Positions 1 through 8,054 of a stretch of 64,000 bases of DNA are shown piece by piece. The stretch covers positions 1 to 64,000 of the forward strand of contig JAAXXS010000001.1 of NCBI GenBank assembly GCA_013334395.1, in the 5' to 3' direction. The DNA comes from Holophagaceae bacterium. Its GTDB lineage: Bacteria; Acidobacteriota; Holophagae; Holophagales; Holophagaceae. The first letter of the stretch is position 1; each line of letters opens with the position of its first letter. A program made the translations under genes and the position numbers. Under the pieces are notes generated by a model. The model was not told the DNA's origin and did no database searches. It saw only the letters and a program-made list of their open reading frames with translations.

Positions 1-159
1 GTCGCCCAGGGACTGGCCATGTTGGAGTCCGGGCAGACCGAAGGTCGCCAAACCTGCCTGGTCGAGGACTATGTCTCCCCCCAGGTCAGCCAGACGGTTG
101 CGCGCCTGATCCTGAGTTACACGGACTTCGTCAATCGCGTCGTCTGGCGACGTTCTTGA
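1..159 (+). CDS. C-terminal end of a probable UDP-GlcNAc 2-epimerase (partial)
   Basis: An open frame enters from the left edge and stops with TGA at 157-159, giving 52 C-terminal residues. The tail has the pattern 'VSQTVARLIL' then 'SYTDFVNRVVW', which resembles the end of non-hydrolysing UDP-N-acetylglucosamine 2-epimerases of the CapG/FnlC type that act in N-acetyl-fucosamine precursor synthesis. The next gene is a CapE/WbjB-type 4,6-dehydratase, its usual pathway partner, which supports the call. The catalytic part lies outside the window, so the assignment rests on a short tail plus context. It could be another sugar-nucleotide enzyme of the same cluster. Confidence 0.55.
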   Translation, partial: VAQGLAMLESGQTEGRQTCLVEDYVSPQVSQTVARLILSYTDFVNRVVWRRS

Positions 160-234
160 CCCCAGCACCATCTGCTTGAAGGAAGGTGTGAGCCACCGTT
201 TGCGACTTGGACTACAGCACAATCGGGAGCATCC

Positions 235-1296
235 ATGGAACTCCTAGCCAGCCTTTCCAAGAAAAAACTCCTCATCTCCGGCGGAACAGGCTCCTTCGGC
301 AATGCGGTGCTTCGCCGCTACCTGGCCTCGGACATCAGCGAAATCCGCATCTTCAGCCGGGATGAGAAAAAGCAGGATGACATGCGGCACGAATACCGAG
401 ACGACCGGGTGAAGTATTACATCGGGGATGTCCGGAACCTTGCCAGCATCGCGTCCGCCCTGCGGGGTGTGGATTATGTCTTTCATGCGGCGGCCCTGAA
501 GCAGGTGCCATCCTGCGAGTTCTATCCCGTCGAGTCCGTGCTCACCAATGTGCTCGGCACTCACAACATGCTGACCGCCTGCATCCAGGAGGGTGTGCGC
601 AAGGTGGTCGTCCTCAGCACGGACAAGGCGGTCTATCCGATCAACGCCATGGGCATCTCCAAGGCGCTGATGGAGAAGGTGGCCATCTCCGAGTCGCGCA
701 ACCTGTCGGAATCCCAGACCCGAATCCTGGTGACCCGGTATGGCAATGTGATGGCCTCCAGGGGTTCGGTCATCCCTCTGTTCATGGAGCAGATCCGCAC
801 CGGGAAGGCATTGACGGTTACCGATCCAGACATGACCCGGTTCCTGATGCACCTGGACGTGGCAGTGGAACTGGTCGAGTTCGCCTTTGAACACGGTCAC
901 CAGGGCGACACCTTCATCCGGAAGTCTCCCGCAGCCACCATCGGGAACCTGGCCATGGCCCTCAAGGAACTGCTTGAAGCCGACAATCCCATCCACGTCA
1001 TCGGAAGCAGGCATGGTGAGAAGCTCTACGAGTCCCTGCTGTCCAAGGAGGAGATGGCGAGGGCCGAGGACATGGGGGCCTTCTACCGAGTCCCCGCGGA
1101 CTCGAGAGAGCTGAACTATGACAAGTACTTCACGGATGGGAATCCCCACTCGCCCCAGCTCGAGGAGTACAACTCGAACAACACCGAGCGACTGGATGTC
1201 CAGGCCATCAAGAAGCTGTTGATGACCATGGACTGCATTCAGGAAGCCATGCTGCTCAGGCCGGCCAGAGCGCTCGGTCTGGCCGCCTCGCAATAA
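235..1296 (+). CDS. CapE/WbjB-type UDP-GlcNAc 4,6-dehydratase / 5-epimerase
   Basis: This is a 353-residue extended SDR enzyme of polysaccharide precursor synthesis. The Rossmann motif GGTGSFGN lies at residues 16-23. The active-site segment has T129, D130 and K131, with Met at 139 where classical SDRs have the catalytic Tyr and a Lys at 143. Met at that place is the signature of the CapE/WbjB/FnlA group, which converts UDP-GlcNAc to 4-keto-6-deoxy sugars on the way to N-acetyl-fucosamine or related residues. The ATG at 235 follows a 75-base gap after the 2-epimerase tail, so the two are probably co-transcribed. The gene converges with the WbpM-like dehydratase; their stops are only 3 bases apart. 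The exact sugar product cannot be read from sequence. Confidence 0.85.
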   Translation: MELLASLSKKKLLISGGTGSFGNAVLRRYLASDISEIRIFSRDEKKQDDMRHEYRDDRVKYYIGDVRNLASIASALRGVDYVFHAAALKQVPSCEFYPVESVLTNVLGTHNMLTACIQEGVRKVVVLSTDKAVYPINAMGISKALMEKVAISESRNLSESQTRILVTRYGNVMASRGSVIPLFMEQIRTGKALTVTDPDMTRFLMHLDVAVELVEFAFEHGHQGDTFIRKSPAATIGNLAMALKELLEADNPIHVIGSRHGEKLYESLLSKEEMARAEDMGAFYRVPADSRELNYDKYFTDGNPHSPQLEEYNSNNTERLDVQAIKKLLMTMDCIQEAMLLRPARALGLAASQ

Positions 1297-1299
1297 GGC

Positions 1300-3372
1300 T
1301 CAGGAGGGATGGTGGGCATAGGTCGAGGCTGACAGGAGGCCAACCCTTCTCGCGTCCACCCCCACCCGCTGCGGGCTGGGTTCGAGTTCCGGCCTCGGCC
1401 ACTCGGCATAGGCTCCTAGTCCCGTGGGGGAGGGAGAGTAGGTCGGGAGGAGTTCCAGGAAGCCCTGGAGGATGGCCTTCTGGCGGCTGCCCTGAGGCAG
1501 CATCAGGGCTGATCGCAGGGCGCGGAGCTGGCTCTCCAGCACGGCCGGGTTCCTCGGTTCCAGTGAGGTTTCGAAGACCTTGGCATGCACATCGGAGCGG
1601 CTCCGCTCCTGATCGGTGAAGAGCTCCTCATAGAGCTTTTCGCCTGGGCGGACCCCCGTGCACTCGATCTCGATGTCATAGCCTGGCGTCAGTCCAGAGA
1701 GGCGGGCCATGTCCGTGGCCAGCTCGAGGATCCGCACGGGTTCGCCCATATCAAGCACGAAGACCTTCCCCGTTTTGCCGAGCATCCCGGCTTGAAGCAC
1801 CAGCTGGCTGGCCTCTGGAATGGTCATGAAATACCGCGTCATGTTTGGGTCGGTGATGGTGATGGGCCCCCCCAGACGGATCTGATCCTTGAAGATGGGA
1901 ATCACACTGCCACGGCTGCCGAGCACATTCCCGAACCGGACGCTCACGTATTGGCCGTCCAGGGGATTCTCCTCAGCGGCCTGGAGCACAAGGTATTCGC
2001 CGATGCGCTTGGTCACTCCCAGGACACTGGTGGGATTCACCGCCTTGTCGGTGGAGATGTTGACGAATCTCCTGGTGTGGATGGACCGGGCCGCCCTGAG
2101 GACGTTGAGGGTTCCGAAGATGTTGTTCTCGATGCCCTCTTCCGGATGCCGCTCCAGGAAGGGAACGTGCTTGTGCGCCGCGGCGTGGAACACAAAGTCC
2201 GGTCGCCAGGCTTCGAAGGCCTGCTTCAGCCGGATGGGGTTGCGGATGTCGCACAGCTCCAGCTCGAGGGGCAGCAGGGGGAAGAGACGATGGAGCTCTC
2301 GCTCGATTTCCCATAGGCTGTTCTCGCCGCAGCCGAGGAGGACGAGCCTGGAGGGCTGGAAGGTGGCCACCTGCCGCGCCAGCTCGCTGCCAATGGAGCC
2401 CCCCGCGCCCGTGATGAGGACCACCGACCCCTCCAGGTTCTGGCGGATGGACTCCTGGTCCAGCTGGACCGGGGCGCGCCGGAGGAGGTCCTCGATGGCG
2501 ATGTCGCGGAGTTGGGGCTTCCAGGCGTTATTGCCAAGGAAACTCTCCATGCTGGGCAAGGTCTTTACCTGGACGCCTTCGGCATGAAGCACCCTGGCCA
2601 ATTCCCGGATCCGGGTGCCTGGCGCGCTGGGCATGGCGAGGATCACCTGCGCGGCATGGGTCTCCCGGATTAGGGTGGGCAGCAGCATCGAGTGCCCCAG
2701 CACGGGAATGCCCTGAATCCTGGCCCCCTGTTTCTCAAGGGAATCATCCACGAAACCGACCACCCGGCTCTTCAGGTCAGGATTGGCCCTCAGCTCGCTG
2801 CAGAGCAGCGCCCCGGCCTGGCCCGCCCCCATGATGAGCGTCCTGAGTGCCAACCCATTGGCCGCAACCGTGCCCATCCGTGGCTGTTTCCGACGCTCCA
2901 CGGTGGGGCGGTCAGGGTGGTTCTTGGTGAAGCGATGACGGTAGAAATCGACTGCACCTGCGCGGACCAAGACCCACAGTGAAGACGTGATCAGGCTCGC
3001 AGTCAGGGTGATTTCAGGGTCTTCGATGCCCAGCTTCAGGGGGCTGTCCACCGCGAACCCCACGACGGCGATCACGCCCATGGCCACCATGCTCAGCAGG
3101 AGCGAGCGGACCTCGTCGAAGCCTGTGAATCGGTAGAGCTGGCGGGTGTGCTGGAACGCGACATTCATCGCCATGACAAAGGCGACCCAGGACAGGGTGG
3201 AGACGGGCGAGGGGAGGATGCCACGGACCAAGCTGTAGGCAGCCATCCAGGCAATACCGGCGGCCCCGGCATCGAGCATCAATTTGACGGCCTGACGCAC
3301 CCCCGAGCGGGTGCAGGCCACCCTGAACTGGGCTCCTACACGGAGGTAGAGGGATTCAGGTTCATGCGCCAC
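1300..3372 (-). CDS. Membrane-bound nucleotide-sugar 4,6-dehydratase (WbpM/FlaA1/CapD family)
   Basis: At 690 residues it has the full length of the WbpM group. The N-terminal third holds hydrophobic segments expected to form about four membrane helices. A first Rossmann-like domain (GAGQAG) follows, then the catalytic SDR domain beginning GAGGSIGSE, with the STDKAV active-site loop. Family members dehydrate UDP-GlcNAc to a 4-keto-6-deoxy sugar that primes O-antigen or glycoprotein sugars such as QuiNAc or bacillosamine. The residue eight positions after the catalytic Lys is Leu, where WbpM and the neighbouring CapE-type enzyme have Met; this is unusual for the motif. Upstream is a 500-base AT-rich stretch that probably holds its promoter. 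Confidence 0.85.
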   Translation of the reverse strand: MAHEPESLYLRVGAQFRVACTRSGVRQAVKLMLDAGAAGIAWMAAYSLVRGILPSPVSTLSWVAFVMAMNVAFQHTRQLYRFTGFDEVRSLLLSMVAMGVIAVVGFAVDSPLKLGIEDPEITLTASLITSSLWVLVRAGAVDFYRHRFTKNHPDRPTVERRKQPRMGTVAANGLALRTLIMGAGQAGALLCSELRANPDLKSRVVGFVDDSLEKQGARIQGIPVLGHSMLLPTLIRETHAAQVILAMPSAPGTRIRELARVLHAEGVQVKTLPSMESFLGNNAWKPQLRDIAIEDLLRRAPVQLDQESIRQNLEGSVVLITGAGGSIGSELARQVATFQPSRLVLLGCGENSLWEIERELHRLFPLLPLELELCDIRNPIRLKQAFEAWRPDFVFHAAAHKHVPFLERHPEEGIENNIFGTLNVLRAARSIHTRRFVNISTDKAVNPTSVLGVTKRIGEYLVLQAAEENPLDGQYVSVRFGNVLGSRGSVIPIFKDQIRLGGPITITDPNMTRYFMTIPEASQLVLQAGMLGKTGKVFVLDMGEPVRILELATDMARLSGLTPGYDIEIECTGVRPGEKLYEELFTDQERSRSDVHAKVFETSLEPRNPAVLESQLRALRSALMLPQGSRQKAILQGFLELLPTYSPSPTGLGAYAEWPRPELEPSPQRVGVDARRVGLLSASTYAHHPS

Positions 3373-3858
3373 GACGGGCTCCCCGCTCGAACAGCAGCGT
3401 TCTGGGTGCCTAAGCCTTGAAGGACCGATTGCAATAAATCAATTTTGACGTCCCGATATACTCCGAAAAAAACGGATGTTGGCAGAGATGTTTAGGGTGA
3501 CCCAAGGCATACAACCAAACACCAAAGGGTGGAAATAAAACATGTACTCACGGCGAAGAAAAGCAAGGACAACGACATGAGAAAATCAATTAATTCGCAG
3601 ATGGATAGACCACGAATATGGTCAAATCACAAACATGTCATTTGAAAGAGTGGGACAAGGGTAGGGCTCCTTGTTGCTGGGACGCTCGAACCAAAGCGAT
3701 TCTCACGATCCCCGGTCTTGGGCCCCTCCAGACCAACCGGGCAAGCAAACTCTGGTTCCCGCTCCGCGCAGAGTTGAGATCGATGGGAGCGCCCCCCCCG
3801 CCGGAGTCAGCAATACGCCGACCATCCTTGGGGGCCTCTTCCTTCAAGGCCGAGCCTG
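3373..3858. other. AT-richer intergenic region with no convincing gene
   Basis: About 490 bases separate the WbpM-like gene (which starts at 3372 and runs left) from the orphan terminator at 3859-3906. Bases 3420-3640 are much richer in A and T than the surrounding genome and include a TATACT box near 3456, though I found no well-placed -35 box. Open frames here, such as 3618-3878 (+) and 3638-3847 (-), have no recognisable domain and biased composition. The stretch may hold the promoter of the dehydratase and a plus-strand transcript ending at the terminator. Confidence 0.5.
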
Positions 3859-3906
3859 CCCCGGATGACGAAGGCTGAGCGGCCTCAGGGCTTCGGCGGG
3901 GTTTTT
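3859..3906 (+). terminator. Orphan plus-strand intrinsic terminator
   Basis: Three stacked stem segments pair in order: CCCCG (3859-3863) with CGGGG (3897-3901), CGAAG (3869-3873) with CTTCG (3891-3895), and CTGAG (3875-3879) with CTCAG (3884-3888) around a CGGC loop. Five T residues follow immediately (3902-3906). No plus-strand gene is recognisable upstream, and on the minus strand no T-run follows. It overlaps the 3' end of the small minus-strand gene at 3885-3992. Confidence 0.65.
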
Positions 3907-3992
3907 ACGCCCTTCGCCCGATTCACGAGAAGGCTGATTACCACAACGATGAAGCAAAGGCCAGCGGCGTAGAGCTTCCAGTCGGGGTTCAT
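3885..3992 (-). CDS. 35-residue single-span membrane protein beside an MFS carrier
   Basis: An ATG at 3992 is preceded by a strong ribosome site (GAGGAG, about 6 bases upstream) and opens a 35-codon frame ending at TGA 3885-3887. The product begins MNPDWKLYAAG, has one hydrophobic helix of about 16 residues (roughly 8-24), then a short basic, proline-rich tail (RAKGVKTPPKP). It starts 25 bases after the stop of the organophosphate-type MFS carrier on the same strand, so the two are very likely co-transcribed. Tiny single-span proteins encoded directly after transporters are known as accessory subunits in other families. That role is inferred from position and topology; no family match was tested. 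Confidence 0.6.
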   Translation of the reverse strand: MNPDWKLYAAGLCFIVVVISLLVNRAKGVKTPPKP

Positions 3993-4016
3993 CTCGCGCT
4001 CCTCTGTGGTGTTGGC

Positions 4017-5330
4017 CTACTTTGATAGACGTGGCTCGTCATACATTGCCCCGCGTCGCCGCTGCATGCGCCAGGCCAGGAGGGTGAGGGCGACGCTGGC
4101 GAGGGCGGCGGCGAGCCAGCAGGCGCGCACGCTGGTGAAGTCGTAGGCGGGGAGGCCGGCGCCAGGCATGCGGTCGCGGCCGATGAGCCAGCCGCTGAGC
4201 ACGTCCTGGGTGCCGGCGCCGATGTAGCTGGCCACGCCCACGAGGCCCAGGGCGGTGCCCGCGGCAGCCCGGGGCACCGAGTCCACGGCCATGAGCCCGC
4301 CCATGAGACAGACCAGAGAGCCGATGGAGAGGCCGAAGCCCACCATGCTGAGGGCATCCAGGATGCGGGGGCCGTGGGGTACCAGGAGCATCAGCGCCAG
4401 CGAGGCGCAGTTCAGCAGGCCGAAGAGCATGGAGGGCTTGACCCGGTCCCCATGGAAGACCACGTCCGAGAGCCACCCGGAGGCGATGGTGCCGAGGACC
4501 CCGCACACGGAGCTGATGGCCACCAGGCTGCCCGCTTCCACCAACGTGTAGCCCTTGGCGTGGTGGAAGTAGAAGACGCCCCAGCTGTTCACGGCGTAGC
4601 GGGTGACGTAGACGCCGGCGCTGGCCGAGGCGATGCACCACACCAGCGGGTTGCGCAGCACGCGCACCTGGTCGGGGGTGAGGAGGCCCGAGGTCTTCAC
4701 CGGAGCGGCCTCGGCGGGGACGGTGGTGCTCGCCTCCACGGGCCTGTGTCGGAAGAGCACCCAGATGAGCAGGACCCCGAAGGCCCCGGCAGCGGCGCTG
4801 GCGAGGAAGCCCGCCTGCCAGCCCCAGGTGGCCACGACGAGAGATGTGAGGAGAAAGGTGAGGCCCTCGCCGAGGTTGTGGCTGGCGCTCCAGAGACCGT
4901 AGCAGGTACCCCGCTGGCGCGGCTCGAACCAGCGGGTGATGCCCACGACACAGGCGCTGGCGCCCATGGACTGCAGCCAGCCGTTCAGACCCCAGAGGGC
5001 GGCGAAGCCCGCGAAGACCAGCCAGCCACCGGCCCAGCCCAGGGCCAGGTTCACCAGCGCCGAACCCAGCAGCCCCAGGGCCAGCAGCTGGCGGAGGTTT
5101 ACGCGGTCCGCGAGGACGCCGTTGGCGAACTTGCCGGCGGCGTAGGCGAAGAAGAGGGCCGAGCCGGCGAGGCCCACCTGGGCTTCCGTCAGCACCCCGG
5201 CGGACACCATCGGCGCCTTCACCACGGCGAGGCTGAGGCGGCAGACGTAGTAAAACCCATAGCCAAGGGTGGCTCCCGCCAGCACCGCCCACTGGCGGCC
5301 CGTGACCTCGCCCCAGCCGAAACGGCTCAC
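4017..5330 (-). CDS. MFS transporter, organophosphate:phosphate antiporter-like (GlpT/UhpC type)
   Basis: A 437-residue, roughly 12-helix permease opens with a segment containing GYGFYYVCRLSL, which matches the first helix of the GlpT/UhpT/UhpC organophosphate antiporter family (the YY...R pattern). A cytoplasmic loop lies in the middle (about 190-220), and a second six-helix half follows. Known relatives exchange sugar phosphates or glycerol-3-phosphate for phosphate across the inner membrane; the UhpC branch is a sensor. No adjacent two-component pair or glp gene indicates the substrate. The start is GTG at 5330 without a strong ribosome site. The next gene on the strand is a 35-residue membrane protein, probably in the same transcript. 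Confidence 0.75.
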   Translation of the reverse strand: MSRFGWGEVTGRQWAVLAGATLGYGFYYVCRLSLAVVKAPMVSAGVLTEAQVGLAGSALFFAYAAGKFANGVLADRVNLRQLLALGLLGSALVNLALGWAGGWLVFAGFAALWGLNGWLQSMGASACVVGITRWFEPRQRGTCYGLWSASHNLGEGLTFLLTSLVVATWGWQAGFLASAAAGAFGVLLIWVLFRHRPVEASTTVPAEAAPVKTSGLLTPDQVRVLRNPLVWCIASASAGVYVTRYAVNSWGVFYFHHAKGYTLVEAGSLVAISSVCGVLGTIASGWLSDVVFHGDRVKPSMLFGLLNCASLALMLLVPHGPRILDALSMVGFGLSIGSLVCLMGGLMAVDSVPRAAAGTALGLVGVASYIGAGTQDVLSGWLIGRDRMPGAGLPAYDFTSVRACWLAAALASVALTLLAWRMQRRRGAMYDEPRLSK

Positions 5331-5500
5331 CGTCGCGCCCCGAGCTCAGGGCGAGGTGGCCGCGGGGGCAGGGTGGGGGCGGGAACCGGCATGCCCCATC
5401 GAACCATGCCCCTGCAGCGGTGGGACAGGGGTTTTCGGGCGTCCGTGCCGGTAGGCTGGTTCTACTCTTCCCCTCAGTTGTTTCTTGCCCCGGAGCGCTC

Positions 5501-5962
5501 ATGACCCTGCCGACTCGCCTCTCCCTCGTGGCCGCGCTGCTGTTTCATGGCTGTGGTTCGGCGCTCCTCGCCCAGGCCCCCAAGGCAGCACCGGTGGTGA
5601 CCTCGACCCCGCTGCTCAAGACCACCACCACCTGGAACGGGGCGCCCATCGTGTATTCGAAGTCCGGCAGCCCCGAGATCCAGTCCGTCCTCGTCGAGAT
5701 TCCCCCGGGTTCAGCCACGGCCTGGCACCTCCACCCGGTCAACAACATCGCCTATGTGCTCGAAGGAAGGGTGCGCCTCGAGCTGGACAACGGCACGACG
5801 AAGGTCTTCAACGCAGGGGAGTCCTTCGCGGAGGTGGTGAACACCTGGCACCGCGGGACCAACCTCGGCGAGGGCCCGCTCAGGATCCTGGTCATCTACC
5901 TGGGCGAGGTCGGCACACCCCTCTCCGCCGCCAAGGGCGGCCGGGCTCCGGACAAGCACTGA
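5501..5962 (+). CDS. Secreted small cupin-domain protein
   Basis: The ATG at 5501 has a GGAG ribosome site six bases upstream and gives 153 residues. The first 23 or so form a signal peptide ending AQA, so the protein is exported. The body is a single cupin barrel: WHLHPVNNIAYVLEG carries the first metal-binding histidines, and a later NTWHRGTN supplies the second-motif histidine. Exported single-domain cupins of this kind are common, and most have no assigned substrate. It is divergent from the MFS gene across a 170-base gap. The longer in-frame extension back to 5420 lacks a ribosome site and is not used. Confidence 0.75.
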   Translation: MTLPTRLSLVAALLFHGCGSALLAQAPKAAPVVTSTPLLKTTTTWNGAPIVYSKSGSPEIQSVLVEIPPGSATAWHLHPVNNIAYVLEGRVRLELDNGTTKVFNAGESFAEVVNTWHRGTNLGEGPLRILVIYLGEVGTPLSAAKGGRAPDKH

Positions 5963-6030
5963 GCCCGGCCCGAGTCGCCTGCCGCGCCTATCATGGTCAA
6001 GGCGCTCCTTGCCAGGGAGGGGCCGGAACC

Positions 6031-6174
6031 ATGGGCCGTCGAGTATACGGGTGGGCCGGGGGGATCCTCCTGGCGGTGCTGTCCCTGGTGGGCTGCGGTG
6101 AGGTCTCTCCCATCGGGGCGCGGGCGGCAGAGGCTCCCGGGCTGCCTAGAGCCTCGCCCGCTCAGCCCGGATGA
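6031..6174 (+). CDS. Small putative lipoprotein (47 residues)
   Basis: The ATG at 6031 follows an AGGGAGG-like ribosome site about ten bases upstream. The product has a short basic start (GRR), a hydrophobic stretch and the lipobox LVGC, after which about 25 mostly Ala/Pro/Gly residues remain. A cleaved lipoprotein this small could be an envelope peptide, but length alone makes it uncertain. Its last 29 bases overlap the tail of the convergent gene at 6146-6406. No family is recognised. Confidence 0.4.
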   Translation: MGRRVYGWAGGILLAVLSLVGCGEVSPIGARAAEAPGLPRASPAQPG

Positions 6175-6406
6175 GCTCCCAGAGATCCTGCAGGACGACC
6201 CCGGAGGCGACCCGTTCCCGCTCCAGCATGGCCTCTGCCAGGTCCTTGGGATCGGTGTAGGTCACCCCCTGGTACTCCCATTCCCAGTAGTCTTTGGCGA
6301 GCCGCACCGAGAAGGTGTGCTTGCCAAGCTTGAAGGTGCCACCGGTGGGCGTGTTCATGGTCAGGACGAGGATCCTGCTCTCGAGCGAACCATGGTCGGT
6401 GCCCAT
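6146..6406 (-). CDS. Small protein of unknown function, paralogue of the one at 8055-8303
   Basis: The ATG at 6406 follows a clear GGGAGG ribosome site five bases away; the product is 86 residues. The middle reads TPTGGTFKLG, then a VRLAKDYWEWE stretch and TDPKDLAEAM. The same framework, with T-P-x-G-G, W-E-W and D-P-x-D-L-x-E-A in the same order and spacing, occurs in the 82-residue product at 8055-8303, so the two are paralogues about 1.7 kb apart. The fold looks like a small beta-rich unit followed by a helix. I recognise no named family, and no function is proposed. Confidence 0.7.
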   Translation of the reverse strand: MGTDHGSLESRILVLTMNTPTGGTFKLGKHTFSVRLAKDYWEWEYQGVTYTDPKDLAEAMLERERVASGVVLQDLWELIRAERARL

Positions 6407-6441
6407 CGGTGCCTCCCGTGAAATCAGTCAACAATCGGGTC

Positions 6442-6672
6442 TTATCGCGAACCGCTGGGGCGCCTGGCCGGGGAACCCGAGTGGTGCAGAGCGCCCTCGT
6501 TGTAGGCCATCAGAAAGTGGTTCTTCAGGCATTTCTCGCAGATGCCGTGGGAGATGAGGGCGTTGGGCCGCACTTTGATGACGAACTTCTCCAGTGCCTT
6601 CGGCAACCAGACACTGTGCATGCTGACGGCGTCACACCAGGCGCACTTGGTCAGGAACTCCTTGCTCTTCAT
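6442..6672 (-). CDS. Standalone 'SHGIC' Cys-cluster protein
   Basis: The 76-residue product has a CAWC pair near residues 10-13 and ISHGICEKCLKNHF near 41-54, giving a Cx2C...Cx2C arrangement. The second half closely resembles the small module found at the ends of PAS/receiver signalling proteins, whose pattern is CxxCKxIRD...FSHGICPxC. Here the module stands alone, without a sensor domain. The four cysteines suggest metal binding, which is inference. The ATG at 6672 has AGGGGAAG upstream. The gene is divergent from hisC and adjoins the small-protein paralogue at 6146-6406 on the same strand with a 35-base gap. Confidence 0.6.
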   Translation of the reverse strand: MKSKEFLTKCAWCDAVSMHSVWLPKALEKFVIKVRPNALISHGICEKCLKNHFLMAYNEGALHHSGSPARRPSGSR

Positions 6673-6708
6673 GGCTTCCCCTGGGGCTCATAGTCCGGTT
6701 TCGGTGAT

Positions 6709-6730
6709 GGAACCCAAAGGTAGGGGTTCC
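6709..6730. repeat. Short inverted repeat between the Cys-cluster gene and hisC
   Basis: GGAACCC (6709-6715) pairs perfectly with GGGTTCC (6724-6730) around an 8-base loop. It lies in the 226-base divergent region, 37 bases upstream of the Cys-cluster gene start on the minus strand. It could be an operator or a leader hairpin. No T-run follows in either direction. Confidence 0.35.
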
Positions 6731-6898
6731 TACTGGGCTGGCCATCCTGGGAATCCGGTAGTCGGGATAGCGGGAAACAGGTAGCTCCGGGGCGGCATGG
6801 TACGATGGGCAGGCTTTCCTGCTGCCTGGCGCAGGGAATGAACCTGCTGGCCTCGCCGCCCGCGGCCCGTCGCTCTCCACCCTTTGACTGAAGTGACC

Positions 6899-7972
6899 AT
6901 GAGCCGATTCTGGAGTCCCGTCGTCCACGCCCTGACCCCGTATGTGCCCGGCGAGCAGCCGAAGCAGGAACGCATCGTCAAGCTCAACACGAACGAGAAC
7001 CCCTACGGCCCCTCGCCGCGGGCTCTGGAGGCCATCCGGGCCGCCACGGGCGACGCTCTGCGGCTCTACCCGGATCCGAACAGCGAGGCCCTGAAGGGCG
7101 CCCTGGCTGCGCAGCTGGAGGTCAGGCCGGACCAGGTCTTCGTCGGCAACGGCTCCGACGAGGTGCTGGCCCACGTCTTCCAGGCGCTGCTCAAGCAGGA
7201 GCGGCCGCTGTGGTTCCCGGACATCACCTACAGCTTCTACCCCGTCTACTGCGGCCTCTATGGCATCGCCTCGCGGACCCGCCCCCTGGCGGAGGACTTC
7301 TCCATGCGCGTGGAGGACTACCTGCCCACGCCGGATGGGCAGGCGGGTGGGATCATCTTTCCCAACCCCAACGCGCCCACGGGCTGCCCCGTGCCACTGG
7401 CGGGCGTCGAGCGCATCGCCGCCGGAAACCCCGACGCCGCGGTGGTGGTGGACGAGGCCTACGTGGACTTCGGCGGCGAGAGCGCCGTCAGCCTGGTGGA
7501 CCGCCACCCGAACCTGCTGGTGGTGCAGACCTTCTCCAAGAGCCGCTCGCTGGCCGGGTTGCGCGTGGGCTTCGCCGTGGGCCATCCGGAGCTCATCGAG
7601 GCGCTGGAGCGGGTGAAGAACAGCTTCAACTCCTACCCGCTCGACCGCCTGGCCCTGGCGGGCGCCGTGGCCTCCGTGCAGGATGTGGACTACTTCCAGG
7701 CCTGCTGCCAGAAGGTGATCGCCACCCGCCAGCGTCTGGTTGCGCAGCTGAGCGCCCTGGGCTTCGAGGTGCTGCCCTCGGCCGCCAACTTCATCTTCGC
7801 CCGCCACCCCGGTCGGGATGCCGCCGCCCTCGCCGCGGAGCTGCGCCAGCGGGCCATCATCGTCCGGCACTTCCGTCTGCCCCGCATTGACCAGCACCTC
7901 CGGATCACCGTCGGCACGGACGAGCAGTGCCAGCTCCTGGTCGAAGCGCTGGCGGAGTTCCTGGGCCGCTGA
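6899..7972 (+). CDS. hisC: Histidinol-phosphate aminotransferase
   Basis: This PLP-dependent fold-type I aminotransferase converts imidazole-acetol phosphate to histidinol phosphate in histidine synthesis. Visible motifs are the N-terminal [12 protein letters not shown], the GSDE of the cofactor cradle, the NPNAPTG segment, VVDEAYVDF and the PLP-lysine region [15 protein letters not shown]. The 357-residue length is typical. I chose ATG 6899 because the product then starts MSRFWSP; an in-frame TTG 15 bases earlier is possible. No other his gene is in the window, so it stands alone. Related aminotransferases use aromatic substrates, so substrate identity is likely but not proven. Confidence 0.9.
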   Translation: MSRFWSPVVHALTPYVPGEQPKQERIVKLNTNENPYGPSPRALEAIRAATGDALRLYPDPNSEALKGALAAQLEVRPDQVFVGNGSDEVLAHVFQALLKQERPLWFPDITYSFYPVYCGLYGIASRTRPLAEDFSMRVEDYLPTPDGQAGGIIFPNPNAPTGCPVPLAGVERIAAGNPDAAVVVDEAYVDFGGESAVSLVDRHPNLLVVQTFSKSRSLAGLRVGFAVGHPELIEALERVKNSFNSYPLDRLALAGAVASVQDVDYFQACCQKVIATRQRLVAQLSALGFEVLPSAANFIFARHPGRDAAALAAELRQRAIIVRHFRLPRIDQHLRITVGTDEQCQLLVEALAEFLGR

Positions 7973-8054
7973 GCGCACCCGGACGGGCCAGACCTAAGAT
8001 CGCTTCGCATCCCAACCCGCGCGCCGGCACCCGGCCTGGGTTCTTTGGAAAAGC

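Noticed and set aside
244-1293. Long minus-strand open frame opposite the CapE-type gene
   Set aside because: Shadow of high-GC coding DNA. The plus-strand frame has all SDR motifs; the antisense product has none.
3618-3878. 86-codon plus-strand frame ending inside the orphan terminator
   Set aside because: No ribosome site, no domain, biased composition. Kept only as a possible explanation in the terminator finding.
6299-6320. Possibility that the 86/82-residue paralogues are toxin-antitoxin components
   Set aside because: No partner gene, no DNA-binding motif and no known toxin fold; nothing supports it.
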